From: CAZAQS01 sp964486825
GTDB lineage: Bacteria > Chloroflexota > Anaerolineae > Anaerolineales > UBA4823
Assembly (NCBI GenBank): GCA_964486825.1
Contig: CAZAQS010000047.1
Coordinates: forward strand, 1-24,144
Length of the DNA: 24,144 bases
Direction: 5' to 3'
Positions 1-7,864 of this stretch are shown here, one piece after another (positions within the stretch are counted from its first letter, which is position 1; every line of letters starts with the position of its first letter). The notes below the pieces were generated by a model. It saw nothing but the letters and a program-made list of their open reading frames with translations, made no database searches and was not told the DNA's origin. Position numbers and translations under genes: made by a program.

Positions 1-26
1 GTATTATCGTTTCGGATCGCTTCCAC
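1..26 (-). CDS. possible start of next gene in sugar-transport operon (partial)
   Basis: On the minus strand, 67 bases after the permease stop, a purine-rich AGGTGGAGGA stretch (about 27-36) precedes a GTG at 24-26. The GTG opens a frame reading VEAIRNDNT to the window edge. In ribose-type operons the permease is usually neighboured by an ATPase or a binding protein, so a further transport gene is expected here. Only eight complete codons are visible, so the product cannot be identified. The start itself is uncertain and the true start may lie beyond the window. Confidence 0.25.
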
Positions 27-93
27 CTCCTCCACCTGTTATGGCGGTAATTCATCAAAGTTATTTGGTTTGGGTACTCTGCGTTTCAGCAGA

Positions 94-1128
94 TTATCGC
101 TTTCGCAATCGGTCAGTAGCCACTGCCAGAATGATCACCACGCCAATCGTTACAGTTTGCCAGTGGATTGGGATATGCAGCAACACAAAGGCATTCCGGA
201 CCACGGCCATGATCGCTGCTCCAATCACAGCCCCGTATATGCTGCCCTCACCCCCAGATAGGCTGGTGCCGCCGATGATGACAGCGGCTATTACATCCAA
301 TTCATTTCCCATGCCAAGATTTGTCGCGGCAGTGGATAGGAGGCCTGCGTTCATTATGCCGGCGTATGCACACAAGGTGCCTGTCAGTGTATAGACGAAC
401 AAACGCACTGAATCTACATTGACACCAGAGAGCCTGGCTGCCTGCTCATTGCTCCCAACGGCATATATCTGGCGTCCTAGTATGGTATAGCGCAGGAAAA
501 TCGAGAAAATGATAACCAAAACAGCCATCTCGATAACCGGAAACGGAAACTTGATCTGGCCTAACACTCCTGCACCTAAGAAATTTACACCGGGATCTTT
601 CATAGGAATATTGCTGGCAACCGTTCCTTGGAGTCCCGTAGCCAGGAGGTAAGCCATGCCGCGTGCTATGCTCATCATTCCCAAGGTAGTGATAAACGGA
701 TTTACTTTTAACTTGGTGATGATCAAGCCGTTTGTCGCCCCCAGCGCCATCCCCATGAGCAGGCCACCCAGCACGGAAAGCCAGGGATCAAGGCCTCCAT
801 AAGTCATTAAGCGGGCAGTGGTCATAGCGCCTGCCGCCAGGACGGACCCTACGCTCAGATCAATGCCGCCCGTTACGATCACCATTGTCATCCCGATCGC
901 CATGATCCCAATGGTGGAGAAACTTCGTAGCAGGTTGAAAATGTTCTGTGTGGTCGCAAAATATTGGTTGGAGAAAGACATCACGATCGTCAGCACGATC
1001 AGTGCCCCTAAAACTCCAACTTCTTTGGTTTTCAAAGCTCGTTGTAAGCTAGTGCTTGGCTTTACACCCCTGGGAACGGCTTGATCTTGAGTTACTAGGT
1101 TTGGTTGGGCTATTTCGTCCTGATTCAT
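94..1128 (-). CDS. RbsC-type sugar ABC transporter permease
   Basis: This is an inner-membrane permease of the ribose/xylose/galactose importer class (BPD_transp_2 family), forming the channel for a sugar delivered by a binding protein. The 344 residues match the usual family length. A hydrophilic N-terminal tail of about 35 residues is followed by about eight to ten hydrophobic segments. Two family signatures are clear: GGIDLSVGSVLA near residues 87-98, and IIGGTSLSGGEGSI with a following GAVIGAA in the last quarter, the ATPase-contacting loop. The ATG has GGAG at 1136-1139. It lies downstream of the receiver gene and the LacI-type sensor kinase on the same strand, which suggests the sensor controls uptake of the sugar it binds. 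The ATPase and binding protein are not in the window. The exact sugar cannot be told from the permease. Confidence 0.93.
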   Translation of the reverse strand: MNQDEIAQPNLVTQDQAVPRGVKPSTSLQRALKTKEVGVLGALIVLTIVMSFSNQYFATTQNIFNLLRSFSTIGIMAIGMTMVIVTGGIDLSVGSVLAAGAMTTARLMTYGGLDPWLSVLGGLLMGMALGATNGLIITKLKVNPFITTLGMMSIARGMAYLLATGLQGTVASNIPMKDPGVNFLGAGVLGQIKFPFPVIEMAVLVIIFSIFLRYTILGRQIYAVGSNEQAARLSGVNVDSVRLFVYTLTGTLCAYAGIMNAGLLSTAATNLGMGNELDVIAAVIIGGTSLSGGEGSIYGAVIGAAIMAVVRNAFVLLHIPIHWQTVTIGVVIILAVATDRLRKR

Positions 1129-1252
1129 ATCGCTACTCCAAATAAAAATGGGCTTTGATTTCGTCTAGGTGGGTTTCTCTCCGGCGAATTCTGTTTATTT
1201 ATGATCGGTCGATTCAGTCATCCAAAGAAAAGAGTAGACTGTAGGAGCTCCG

Positions 1253-1657
1253 TTATTTTTCCGGTTGCTGCGAAGTGGAGGAGCGATGTGTTTCAACTCC
1301 AGCCCGGCCCAGGGCAATCAGGAAATCTTCCAGGTGTAGATCCGGTTTTTGCAGGTGCCCGGCTAAAGGGCCCATCAGCTCAGTTGCTCTGGCTTCGCTG
1401 ACCCAAGAACAGGAAATCAAAGGCGTTGCATAAGTGAGTGGATCTTTGCGTAACGACTCGACGATTTCCCATCCGCGCTGGTTGCCTGGCAATTCAGCAT
1501 CCAAGATGACAACAACAGGTCCAATTTTCGTTGCCAGTTCAAGCACTTCCTGGCCCACAGAGGCGCGCAAGGCTTTTAACCCGCATTTTTCAGCAAAACG
1601 TTGTAGTAATAGAGCCACAAATGGGTCAGATTCTCCGATAACGCAAGTTGGTGTCAT
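1253..1657 (-). CDS. stand-alone response-regulator receiver domain protein
   Basis: This 134-residue protein is a single CheY-like receiver domain with no output domain. Visible pocket residues are D11 (after G8-E9-S10), the putative phospho-acceptor D53 in VVILDAELPG, a Ser in the ISCSW strand (S82 or S84) in place of the usual Thr/Ser, and K104-P105 in LQKPD. The first acidic pair is spread out (E9 and D11), so the domain is somewhat divergent. An in-frame TGA lies just before the ATG, which fixes the start, but no good Shine-Dalgarno is visible. It sits 293 bases downstream of the hybrid sensor kinase and before the sugar permease. A role as a phosphate shuttle or sink for that kinase is inferred from position. 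The last ~15 residues are polar and probably disordered. Confidence 0.82.
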   Translation of the reverse strand: MTPTCVIGESDPFVALLLQRFAEKCGLKALRASVGQEVLELATKIGPVVVILDAELPGNQRGWEIVESLRKDPLTYATPLISCSWVSEARATELMGPLAGHLQKPDLHLEDFLIALGRAGVETHRSSTSQQPEK

Positions 1658-1740
1658 GGATGTTTTTGGTCAGCTTCTACATCAGGAGTGATTTTTCATC
1701 CGTATGCCTCTTGCGATTGTTATCTGTAATTTGAAACGTA

Positions 1741-1765
1741 TGCACAATATGTTAAGCGTTGTGCA
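1741..1765. promoter_or_regulatory. inverted repeat TGCACAA-N11-TTGTGCA, candidate operator
   Basis: Perfect 7-bp arms at 1741-1747 and 1759-1765 flank an AT-rich 11-base spacer, in the gap between the sensor kinase stop and the receiver start. The half-site spacing of about 18 bases (near two helical turns) fits a dimeric regulator. It lies 84 bases upstream of the receiver ATG. The regulator is unknown. It could be the AraC domain of the neighbouring kinase, although AraC proteins more often use direct repeats. Confidence 0.4.
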
Positions 1766-1802
1766 GAAAAATAAATGGTTGCATCAAATCTGGCGATAAG
1801 CC

Positions 1803-1852
1803 GCGAGAAAGCACTATGCTGAGTGTAGCGCATACGGTGCTATTTCTCTCGC
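1803..1852. repeat. imperfect inverted repeat between sensor kinase and receiver genes
   Basis: GCGAGAAAGCACTATG at 1803-1818 is mirrored, with small bulges, by the complement at 1831-1852 (arms GCGAGA...GCAC...TATG). It lies about 100 bases downstream of the kinase stop on the minus strand. No T-run follows on either strand, so a simple intrinsic terminator is unlikely. It may be an mRNA structure or a second regulator site. Confidence 0.4.
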
Positions 1853-1950
1853 ATTAGAGGGACATGTTTTGATAATTCTGAGACAAAAATGGGGTTAGTT
1901 TGAACAACAGCTCACAATCCGCTATCTTTTCGGGCCCATTCGTGACCCCC

Positions 1951-4900
1951 TTATTCCGGACGCTCGCCGCGTTGGTAAGCGCCTGGAGTGACGCCAACTT
2001 CTTGGCGGAAGACGCGGCTGAAGTAATTGCTCTCCGAAAACCCTACCGCCATGGCTACCTCGATCACACTTCGATCTCCAATTTCCAACAGCCCTTTGGC
2101 CTGCCGGACGCGATAGCGATTCAGATAAGTCATAACCGACATACCAGTTTCCTTCAAAAAACAGCGATTCAGGTGACGCTCACTAAAGCCGGCGTATTGC
2201 GCTAACTGCTTGCGGGTAAGGGGCTCGGCATACTGCTCATGGATAAAAGCCATTACCTGGCGCATCCTACGTTGCGTCTCGTTGCTAAGGCACTTACCCC
2301 TGGACAGGACAGCCTCGACCTGCGATATGACTTCGTCTGTGCTGAATAACCCTTTGCCCAGGATGGCGGTTACACCTTGCTGCAAGCGTGTCATATCCCA
2401 TATGGTCAGTTCTTGAGCGGTCAATACAATGACAGGCACCTTCCTCAACCGCTCATGCTCCCTCATTATTTCCAATACTTTAAAGCCGTCTATCTCTGGC
2501 ATCATCAAATCAAGCAGCACCAGGTCTGGTTGCTCCACATTCATCAGCTCTAAAGCTTCACACCCATCCCTGGCTCTCAATACTCGGCAGTCTGGAAGAT
2601 GGGAGCTCACGATCCGGGCATGTAAATTCAATACCTGGGGATCATCATCCACGATAAGGATGGATTTGCATTTTTCTCCATCGTTCCGAGGTATACCCTG
2701 GCGTTCCAGTGCCTGCACCAATTCGCTGCCTCCCACAGGTTTGGTGAGTAAGTCCAATTCCAGGATCGAGCCCTGGTCTTGTTCTTTAGAAAGGGAATAG
2801 AATACGACTGGAATATCGATTGTGGCAGGAGAGCGTCTCAATAGTCTGATCAGTTCCCATCCCCTTTCCTCTGCAACATTTGAGTCGAGCACCAATGCCC
2901 CTGGCGGGTCGAGTACCACCTGGTTCAACCAATCAGGATCGCTCGTTGTCAGCAGCTCGTCCACCTCAAACCCGCGCCGGATCAGGTGCTCGCGCAGTCT
3001 TTGGCTTTCCCCCCCTTGCTTCACCAACAACAGAACATTATTAGCACGTTCGCTCTGCATATCCCTGATATGTTCCTGGTTTTCCATCACAGGTAGGGTG
3101 AAGTAGAAGGCTGATCCGGCGCCTTCCTCCCCAGATGAACACACTCCCATCCGACCGCCATGCAGCTCCACCAAGCGCCGGGTAATTGCCAGGCCAAGTC
3201 CTATACCTCCATAACCGCGCTGAGTAGTACGCTCAGATTGGCTAAACTCATCAAAAATACTGCTTTGCTCGGATTCAGGGATCCCTATTCCGGTATCTCT
3301 AACGGTGATGGTCACCGTTTTTTCTTCCACAGACACTTCCAATGCAACTTCACCCTGCTCTGTAAACTTTGCTGCATTGCTGACCAGGTTTAAGATCACT
3401 TGTTTCAGACGTGTCCGATCTGCCCAGATCGTTGGTAGGACTGGAGTTATTTCAACACGCCAGTCCAATCCTTTTTCGCGAACGATCCCCTCACTGAGAA
3501 GTAATGTCTCCTTCAGGATAGAGCCTAGATTCAACGGCTTACAATTTAGATGTAGCTCCCCGGCCTGGCTGGTAGCAAGGTCGAGAACATCGCTGATCAA
3601 GCGTCCCAGGTGTTGGGCGCTGGTTCGAATGCTTTTCAGATCTCGTTGGTAAGCGGCAGGCAATGGGGTATGATCGTGGGAATCTTCCGCTAGCAGGATT
3701 TCGATCATGCCCACGATCAGTGTCAACGGGGTGCGAAGTTCATGGCTGACGGTGGCCAAAAAACGGCTTTTCAGCGTATCCGCCTGTTCAGCCAGATGGC
3801 GGCCTTCCTCAGCGACTTTCTGGGCCTGAACGGCTTGATTATATAGTTCGATGTTACGCTCAGCCAGCCGTGTTCGCTTCAATGCCCCGCTGATCTGGCC
3901 ACGCAAGATCTCGTAGATCTCTTCTTGGTGCGGGTCTGCCTCAAACAGCGCCAACCCAAGCTGGTCTTCTCGAAAGTAGAGCGGCTCGACCACCCAGCTA
4001 TACGGTCTGTCGGTTGGCCATAGTTCGCCAGGCAGGAGTTTGCGGGAAGGAAATCTTTTCTGGCAGAGCTCAATCTCAACCGGCCCGGATTCATCGTATG
4101 CCATGATCAGTTGCGACCAGGAGGTAGGAGTTTCCGGGTCAGTATAAATGGCGATATAACCTCGGGAAATGTTCAACTGCGGAAGGGAGCGCACCAGGAC
4201 TTCCATCAGCTCCGAACGGTCGATTGTGGCGCTGATAAGTTGGTTGATTTCGCTCAAAACGCGTGCCTGTTGTTCTGCTTGCTGGCCTCGAAAGGCTTGC
4301 ACTCTTTGAGCTGTTTCTCCGATCATTACACGAGCCTGGTGAAAAAGGTCTTCGGCGTGGTACAGTGTTGCTTCTTCCAAATGTGGGAGAACGTTAGTAC
4401 GCAATACGGAGATAGCTGTATGCCATTTAGAAAGCACCTCATCTTCTACGGCGCTTTGGCGCAGAACTTCATAGAAAAAAGAGAGAAAAGTCCTGGAATC
4501 CCCTTGAATTTCATCAATAAAAGCCACGCACATCTGCTCGATCAGTTTCGGGTTCTGGGATGTTTGCTCTACCTCCAATGTTTGGAGGATGCCAGGGACA
4601 ATAATATTGAGTTGTGCGGACAATCCCCCATGGACCTCATTCGAGTGTTTTCCCAGGTGTTTTGCGGCTGCTTCTAAAACTAACGGGTCCGGGCAACCGC
4701 AAGAATGACGGATCAGGAGGCTTGTCGGTAGCATCACCTGATCCGGTACAGGCCGTCCATCCAGCAGCTCTAAAACCATCTCTGTGGCTTTGCGGCCCTG
4801 GTCATAGAAATGCAAGGGTCCGGTAGTTAAAGGTGGTGTTATCAGGCGCCCTTCCGATTCGTTATTCAACCCGGCTATCGCAACCTCTTCGGGAATGCGA

Positions 4901-5577
4901 ATACCCCGTTCTTGCAGGATCTTCATCGCCCCAATAGCCATATTGTCGCTGGCTGCAGCCAATGCATCAAAACGAACCTTCCGGTTATCTAGCAACTCAC
5001 CTATCGCTGCCTTCCCTCCACTTTCCTTGAAACCTCCGATCACTACAAGGCTAGGGTCGAAAGGGATCCCATGATCGTTCAGTACATCCTGGTAAGCAAG
5101 AAAGCGCTCTTCGGCTTCCTGATGATGCTCCGGACCGCGAATAAAGGCGATACGGGAATGCCCATGTTCTTCAACCAGGTGTTCCACGATATTGCGCATC
5201 CCGTGATAATTATCCACCGTGACACATGGGAAGCCTTCCAAGTGAACCCCAACTGTGACGATCGGGAGCGGGCGGAAGCGCTCGCAAAAGACTCGGATCT
5301 CCTCTAAATCGACTTGTAGAGTCAACCCAGCCAGCCAAAGCACCAGCCCGTCAATCATTTCCGGATCAACCAGTTCATATAGCACGTTCGATTGAGCTTC
5401 AAATCCAACCTGCGAGCGCAGTGGCTTACCGGGAAAGCAAATCAAGTTTGCGTCACGCTCGCGCGCAATACTCGCAACCCCTGACCATACAAAATGACCA
5501 ACGGGATCACCACCCCCATGCGTCAACAGGCCGATCGTAGGTCGAGTTCCAAAAGAACGGTCGAGGGATTCGGTCAT
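1951..5577 (-). CDS. LacI-type sensor / hybrid histidine kinase / AraC-family regulator
   Basis: A 1208-residue signalling protein holding a whole phosphorelay in one chain. Residues ~1-300 are a LacI/PurR-like ligand domain (start PTIGLLTHGG, end LIRHSCGC) lacking the usual N-terminal helix-turn-helix. Residues ~300-440 are helical and ~440-570 GAF-like. The kinase follows: H-box SHELRTP with phospho-His H612, N-box NLVSNAAKF, and G-boxes DTGIGIP and GGIGLGLAI. Receiver 1 keeps acceptor D898 and TKP but has KQG where the acidic pair should be. Receiver 2 is complete (DDD, D1023, T, K). The last ~100 residues are an AraC-type double helix-turn-helix (ARKQLAQYAGFSERHLN-like, then VAMAVGFSESNYFSRVF). 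No transmembrane segment or signal peptide is visible, so it should sense a cytoplasmic sugar or derivative. The ATG fits the start of the ligand domain but lacks a Shine-Dalgarno. Likely target: the downstream sugar transporter. Confidence 0.93.
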   Translation of the reverse strand: MTESLDRSFGTRPTIGLLTHGGGDPVGHFVWSGVASIARERDANLICFPGKPLRSQVGFEAQSNVLYELVDPEMIDGLVLWLAGLTLQVDLEEIRVFCERFRPLPIVTVGVHLEGFPCVTVDNYHGMRNIVEHLVEEHGHSRIAFIRGPEHHQEAEERFLAYQDVLNDHGIPFDPSLVVIGGFKESGGKAAIGELLDNRKVRFDALAAASDNMAIGAMKILQERGIRIPEEVAIAGLNNESEGRLITPPLTTGPLHFYDQGRKATEMVLELLDGRPVPDQVMLPTSLLIRHSCGCPDPLVLEAAAKHLGKHSNEVHGGLSAQLNIIVPGILQTLEVEQTSQNPKLIEQMCVAFIDEIQGDSRTFLSFFYEVLRQSAVEDEVLSKWHTAISVLRTNVLPHLEEATLYHAEDLFHQARVMIGETAQRVQAFRGQQAEQQARVLSEINQLISATIDRSELMEVLVRSLPQLNISRGYIAIYTDPETPTSWSQLIMAYDESGPVEIELCQKRFPSRKLLPGELWPTDRPYSWVVEPLYFREDQLGLALFEADPHQEEIYEILRGQISGALKRTRLAERNIELYNQAVQAQKVAEEGRHLAEQADTLKSRFLATVSHELRTPLTLIVGMIEILLAEDSHDHTPLPAAYQRDLKSIRTSAQHLGRLISDVLDLATSQAGELHLNCKPLNLGSILKETLLLSEGIVREKGLDWRVEITPVLPTIWADRTRLKQVILNLVSNAAKFTEQGEVALEVSVEEKTVTITVRDTGIGIPESEQSSIFDEFSQSERTTQRGYGGIGLGLAITRRLVELHGGRMGVCSSGEEGAGSAFYFTLPVMENQEHIRDMQSERANNVLLLVKQGGESQRLREHLIRRGFEVDELLTTSDPDWLNQVVLDPPGALVLDSNVAEERGWELIRLLRRSPATIDIPVVFYSLSKEQDQGSILELDLLTKPVGGSELVQALERQGIPRNDGEKCKSILIVDDDPQVLNLHARIVSSHLPDCRVLRARDGCEALELMNVEQPDLVLLDLMMPEIDGFKVLEIMREHERLRKVPVIVLTAQELTIWDMTRLQQGVTAILGKGLFSTDEVISQVEAVLSRGKCLSNETQRRMRQVMAFIHEQYAEPLTRKQLAQYAGFSERHLNRCFLKETGMSVMTYLNRYRVRQAKGLLEIGDRSVIEVAMAVGFSESNYFSRVFRQEVGVTPGAYQRGERPE

Positions 5578-5596
5578 GGATATATCGACAAAATTA

Positions 5597-5626
5597 AAGA
5601 TAGCAATATAGATATCGAGAAAGCAA
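5597..5626 (-). promoter_or_regulatory. possible promoter of the hybrid sensor gene
   Basis: Read on the minus strand, a TTGCTT box (5621-5626) and a TATCTT box (5597-5602) are separated by 18 bases. Transcription would begin about 13 bases before the ATG at 5577. That near-leaderless arrangement would agree with the missing Shine-Dalgarno. The match to sigma-70 consensus is only moderate. Confidence 0.3.
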
Positions 5627-5758
5627 GCCGGCGGGATACACGGTAGTCCCTATTTTACATGATATTACTCAAGCCGCGAAATAATAGCCCTCTCTATGGT
5701 TCTGGTCACAAAGCGCTAGCAGGAGGAGAAGAGAGCGTCTTATCTCCTATTGAAAGTA

Positions 5759-5776
5759 GGAAATTTCGACATTTCC
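5759..5776. promoter_or_regulatory. dyad GGAAAT-N6-ATTTCC in divergent intergenic region
   Basis: Perfect 6-bp arms at 5759-5764 and 5771-5776 lie in the 274-base gap between the divergently transcribed sensor kinase and SnoaL-like genes, 76 bases before the latter. An overlapping short dyad, TCCTA and TAGGA, lies just upstream. It could be a binding site acting on one or both genes. No regulator is known. Apart from the possible kinase promoter, nothing else was recognised in this gap. Confidence 0.3.
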
Positions 5777-5851
5777 CAAATTATTCGGATGGTAAACTAC
5801 GAAGGATTGATAAGTTACCAATGATCACGAGCTGTCCTTGGAGTTTTTCGG

Positions 5852-6244
5852 ATGAACAATAAAGACCAGATTGAAGAAACCGTAAAAAGATGGTGGGAAG
5901 GATGGGCGAAGAAGGATATCCAGGTCTTGGAAGATATCGCGCACGAGGACTATATCGAGTTTACCGGTGGTTCGAAAAGGTCACAGGGTAAACAAGCCTT
6001 GCTGGAGACTGCCCGTAGGGTCATGCCGCACCTGGATCTCTTGGAATGGGAAATCCGAGAGGCGCTGGTCATCCCGTTCGGGGATACAGCCCTATGCAAT
6101 TACTATTATTCAGAAGCTGGGAATTTCAAGGGGAATGCTTACCAGGCTATGGGTTGCGCCACCGATGTCTTCGTTAAGCTGGGCGAGTCCTGGAAGTTGG
6201 TATGCCATCACGTTACCGAGATCCACAGCCCTACCGATTCCTGA
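5852..6244 (+). CDS. NTF2/SnoaL-like small protein
   Basis: This 130-residue protein has the look of the SnoaL/DUF4440 branch of the NTF2-like fold. An N-terminal helix pair (QIEETVKRWWEGWAKKDIQVLEDIAHEDYIEFTGG) is followed by alternating strands ending in CATDVFVKLGESWKLVCHHVTEIHS. Such folds form a cone-shaped pocket and serve as small enzymes or ligand-binding proteins, and the specific role cannot be inferred from the fold. No signal peptide is seen, so it is probably cytoplasmic. GGAG at 5840-5843 sets the ATG. It diverges from the hybrid sensor kinase and converges on the MttB-family gene, so its operon membership is unclear and it is likely transcribed alone. Confidence 0.8.
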   Translation: MNNKDQIEETVKRWWEGWAKKDIQVLEDIAHEDYIEFTGGSKRSQGKQALLETARRVMPHLDLLEWEIREALVIPFGDTALCNYYYSEAGNFKGNAYQAMGCATDVFVKLGESWKLVCHHVTEIHSPTDS

Positions 6245-6267
6245 GCCTATATAAATTTAATAGAATA

Positions 6268-6299
6268 GGGGTATACGACCACTCCGAGCCCTATACCCC
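6268..6299 (-). terminator. intrinsic terminator after the MttB-family gene
   Basis: GGGGTATA at 6268-6275 pairs perfectly with TATACCCC at 6292-6299. On the minus strand the hairpin is followed by a T-rich run (TATTCTATTAAATTTATAT). It lies about 20 bases past the stop of the MttB-family gene and would end the long minus-strand operon. It sits between convergent genes. The plus-strand side lacks a T-run, so action on the SnoaL-like transcript is less likely. Confidence 0.7.
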
Positions 6300-6319
6300 G
6301 ATGATTGCCTGGATGCCTC

Positions 6320-7756
6320 TCAGGAATATTGCTCGACGATGGCGTCGACTTTTTGCTGGACATCAGCCGGCAATGGCTCTGGTCGGTGAGTCTCCAGGAT
6401 TTTCAAGGCTTTGTCCCGGGCGCGTTCCCGCAAGGTCTTACCACCTCGCCGGAGCCAGGTGTCATAATGACTGCGGTCGAAAAGCTTCGGGTACCAGTCC
6501 TCCCGGTAGTGCTGCAGGGTATGGTCGCTGCTCAGGAAGTCTCCATCCGGTCCGATCTGATCGATCAGGTCCAGGGCCAGCGTCTCCTCGTTGATTTCCA
6601 GGGGCCGCATGAAATGCTTGGTATAAGCGATCAGCTCATCACAGATCACCACCTGTTCGATGGAGTTTGTCATGCCTCCATCCAAATAGCCAACGTCGTG
6701 AGCTAATTGGGCGCCCGCCAGCGTCTCGAGCAGGATTGAGAAAGCTGCTTCTGCGGCAGCCTGCTCATCGGGCAGCTTCGAGTCGCTGCAGCCAGTCAGA
6801 CCGAAGATAGGCAGATCGTAGCGGTGGGCAAGCTCAACGAGCATGACCCGGTTGGTTGGATCCGCGTAGGCGTCCACGGTGGTGCGCATGTCGAGCATAT
6901 CGTTGACCCCGCCGGTCAGGATTACGGGAGTCCCCTCACGCTTGATCTGCGCGATGACCAGGCCTGCCAGCTCCCCGGCATTCGCCATAGCGATAGCTCC
7001 AGCCGCGGTCACCGGGCCTGTGCCGCCCCTCAGGACTACCGGGGTGTAGGTTGTTGGCAGCCCCTTCCCGCTCATGAAAAGCAGCTTGCGCAGCGCCTCC
7101 TGGTTGTGCCGTAGGGGGTGGGAAACGTTGACATAGCAGGCGCAGATCGGGTTCCTCCGTAGCTGCTCCTCGCCCCCTGCAACTGCCTCTGCCATTCGTA
7201 CCGCATCCACACAGCCCTCGAACTCAGTCGTTACGAACAGGATCGGCTTCGTGCTATTCATCAGCATGGCGCGCATCTGGTGCCGGTCGGCTGTATCTTG
7301 GGGAAGGTCGGACGCGTTGCAGAACGACATCAGGAAGTCGATATGCTCCAGGGCGTCACACACCGTGGTCGCCTCGATGATATCCTGCAAGCGCCCGGGA
7401 CGCCGCTCCCCGGTGCGCAGGTCGATGACGTTGGGGCAGTCGGAGCCTGTACCAAAAAATACGTTCTTCCGCTCCAAAGGCATGCTGCGCTTGCCGGTCC
7501 GGTCACATAGCACCGCCCGCTTCGGGGCAGCGGACAGAGCCCATTCTACCAGCCCGGGTGGGATACGTACGCGGTTGCCGTCCTCCACCTGCACGCCTTT
7601 TTTGCTCAAGAGCTCGATTGCTTCCGGTTCGTACAGCCGCATGCCAGTCCTATCCAGGATCTCCAGGCTGGCATGGTGCAATCTCTCGACCTGGTCGTCT
7701 GAAAGCTTTCGAAAGTGGGGGGCATCGAATATGGTGTAACTACTCTGCAATGGCAT
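6320..7756 (-). CDS. MttB-family (trimethylamine methyltransferase-like) protein
   Basis: The 478 residues match the MttB superfamily length and pattern. Visible blocks include FGTGSDCPNVIDLRTGERRP, the mid-chain GGTGPVTAAGAIAMANAE-like stretch (GGTGPVTAAGAIAMANAGEL), GLTGCSDSKLPDEQAAAEA and GGMTNSIEQVVICDELI near the C-terminus. The archetype moves a methyl group from trimethylamine to a corrinoid protein and carries pyrrolysine. This frame has no internal TAG, so it belongs to the non-pyrrolysine majority, of which MtgB (glycine betaine demethylase) is a known example. AAGGAG lies just upstream of the ATG. It is the last gene of the transporter operon, 108 bases after the MmgE/PrpD gene. 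No corrinoid protein or activase is encoded in the window. The substrate is unknown; a quaternary or tertiary amine delivered by the linked importer is an inference. Confidence 0.9.
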   Translation of the reverse strand: MPLQSSYTIFDAPHFRKLSDDQVERLHHASLEILDRTGMRLYEPEAIELLSKKGVQVEDGNRVRIPPGLVEWALSAAPKRAVLCDRTGKRSMPLERKNVFFGTGSDCPNVIDLRTGERRPGRLQDIIEATTVCDALEHIDFLMSFCNASDLPQDTADRHQMRAMLMNSTKPILFVTTEFEGCVDAVRMAEAVAGGEEQLRRNPICACYVNVSHPLRHNQEALRKLLFMSGKGLPTTYTPVVLRGGTGPVTAAGAIAMANAGELAGLVIAQIKREGTPVILTGGVNDMLDMRTTVDAYADPTNRVMLVELAHRYDLPIFGLTGCSDSKLPDEQAAAEAAFSILLETLAGAQLAHDVGYLDGGMTNSIEQVVICDELIAYTKHFMRPLEINEETLALDLIDQIGPDGDFLSSDHTLQHYREDWYPKLFDRSHYDTWLRRGGKTLRERARDKALKILETHRPEPLPADVQQKVDAIVEQYS

Positions 7757-7864
7757 AGCTGTTCTCCTTGATGAGTATGGCCCCTTGGTCGTTGCTCTGC
7801 TTTATAGGAACCAAGCAGGCGCGGTATCCGTTCTATGGCGTACTCCAGAGAGACACCGGCGTAG

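Noticed and set aside
5659..5862. 67-codon plus-strand frame before the SnoaL-like gene
   Set aside because: No Shine-Dalgarno and no family pattern. It overlaps the start of the better-supported gene at 5852 and covers apparent regulatory dyads.
6320..7756. Pyrrolysine-containing MttB
   Set aside because: The frame has no internal TAG codon across the full family length.
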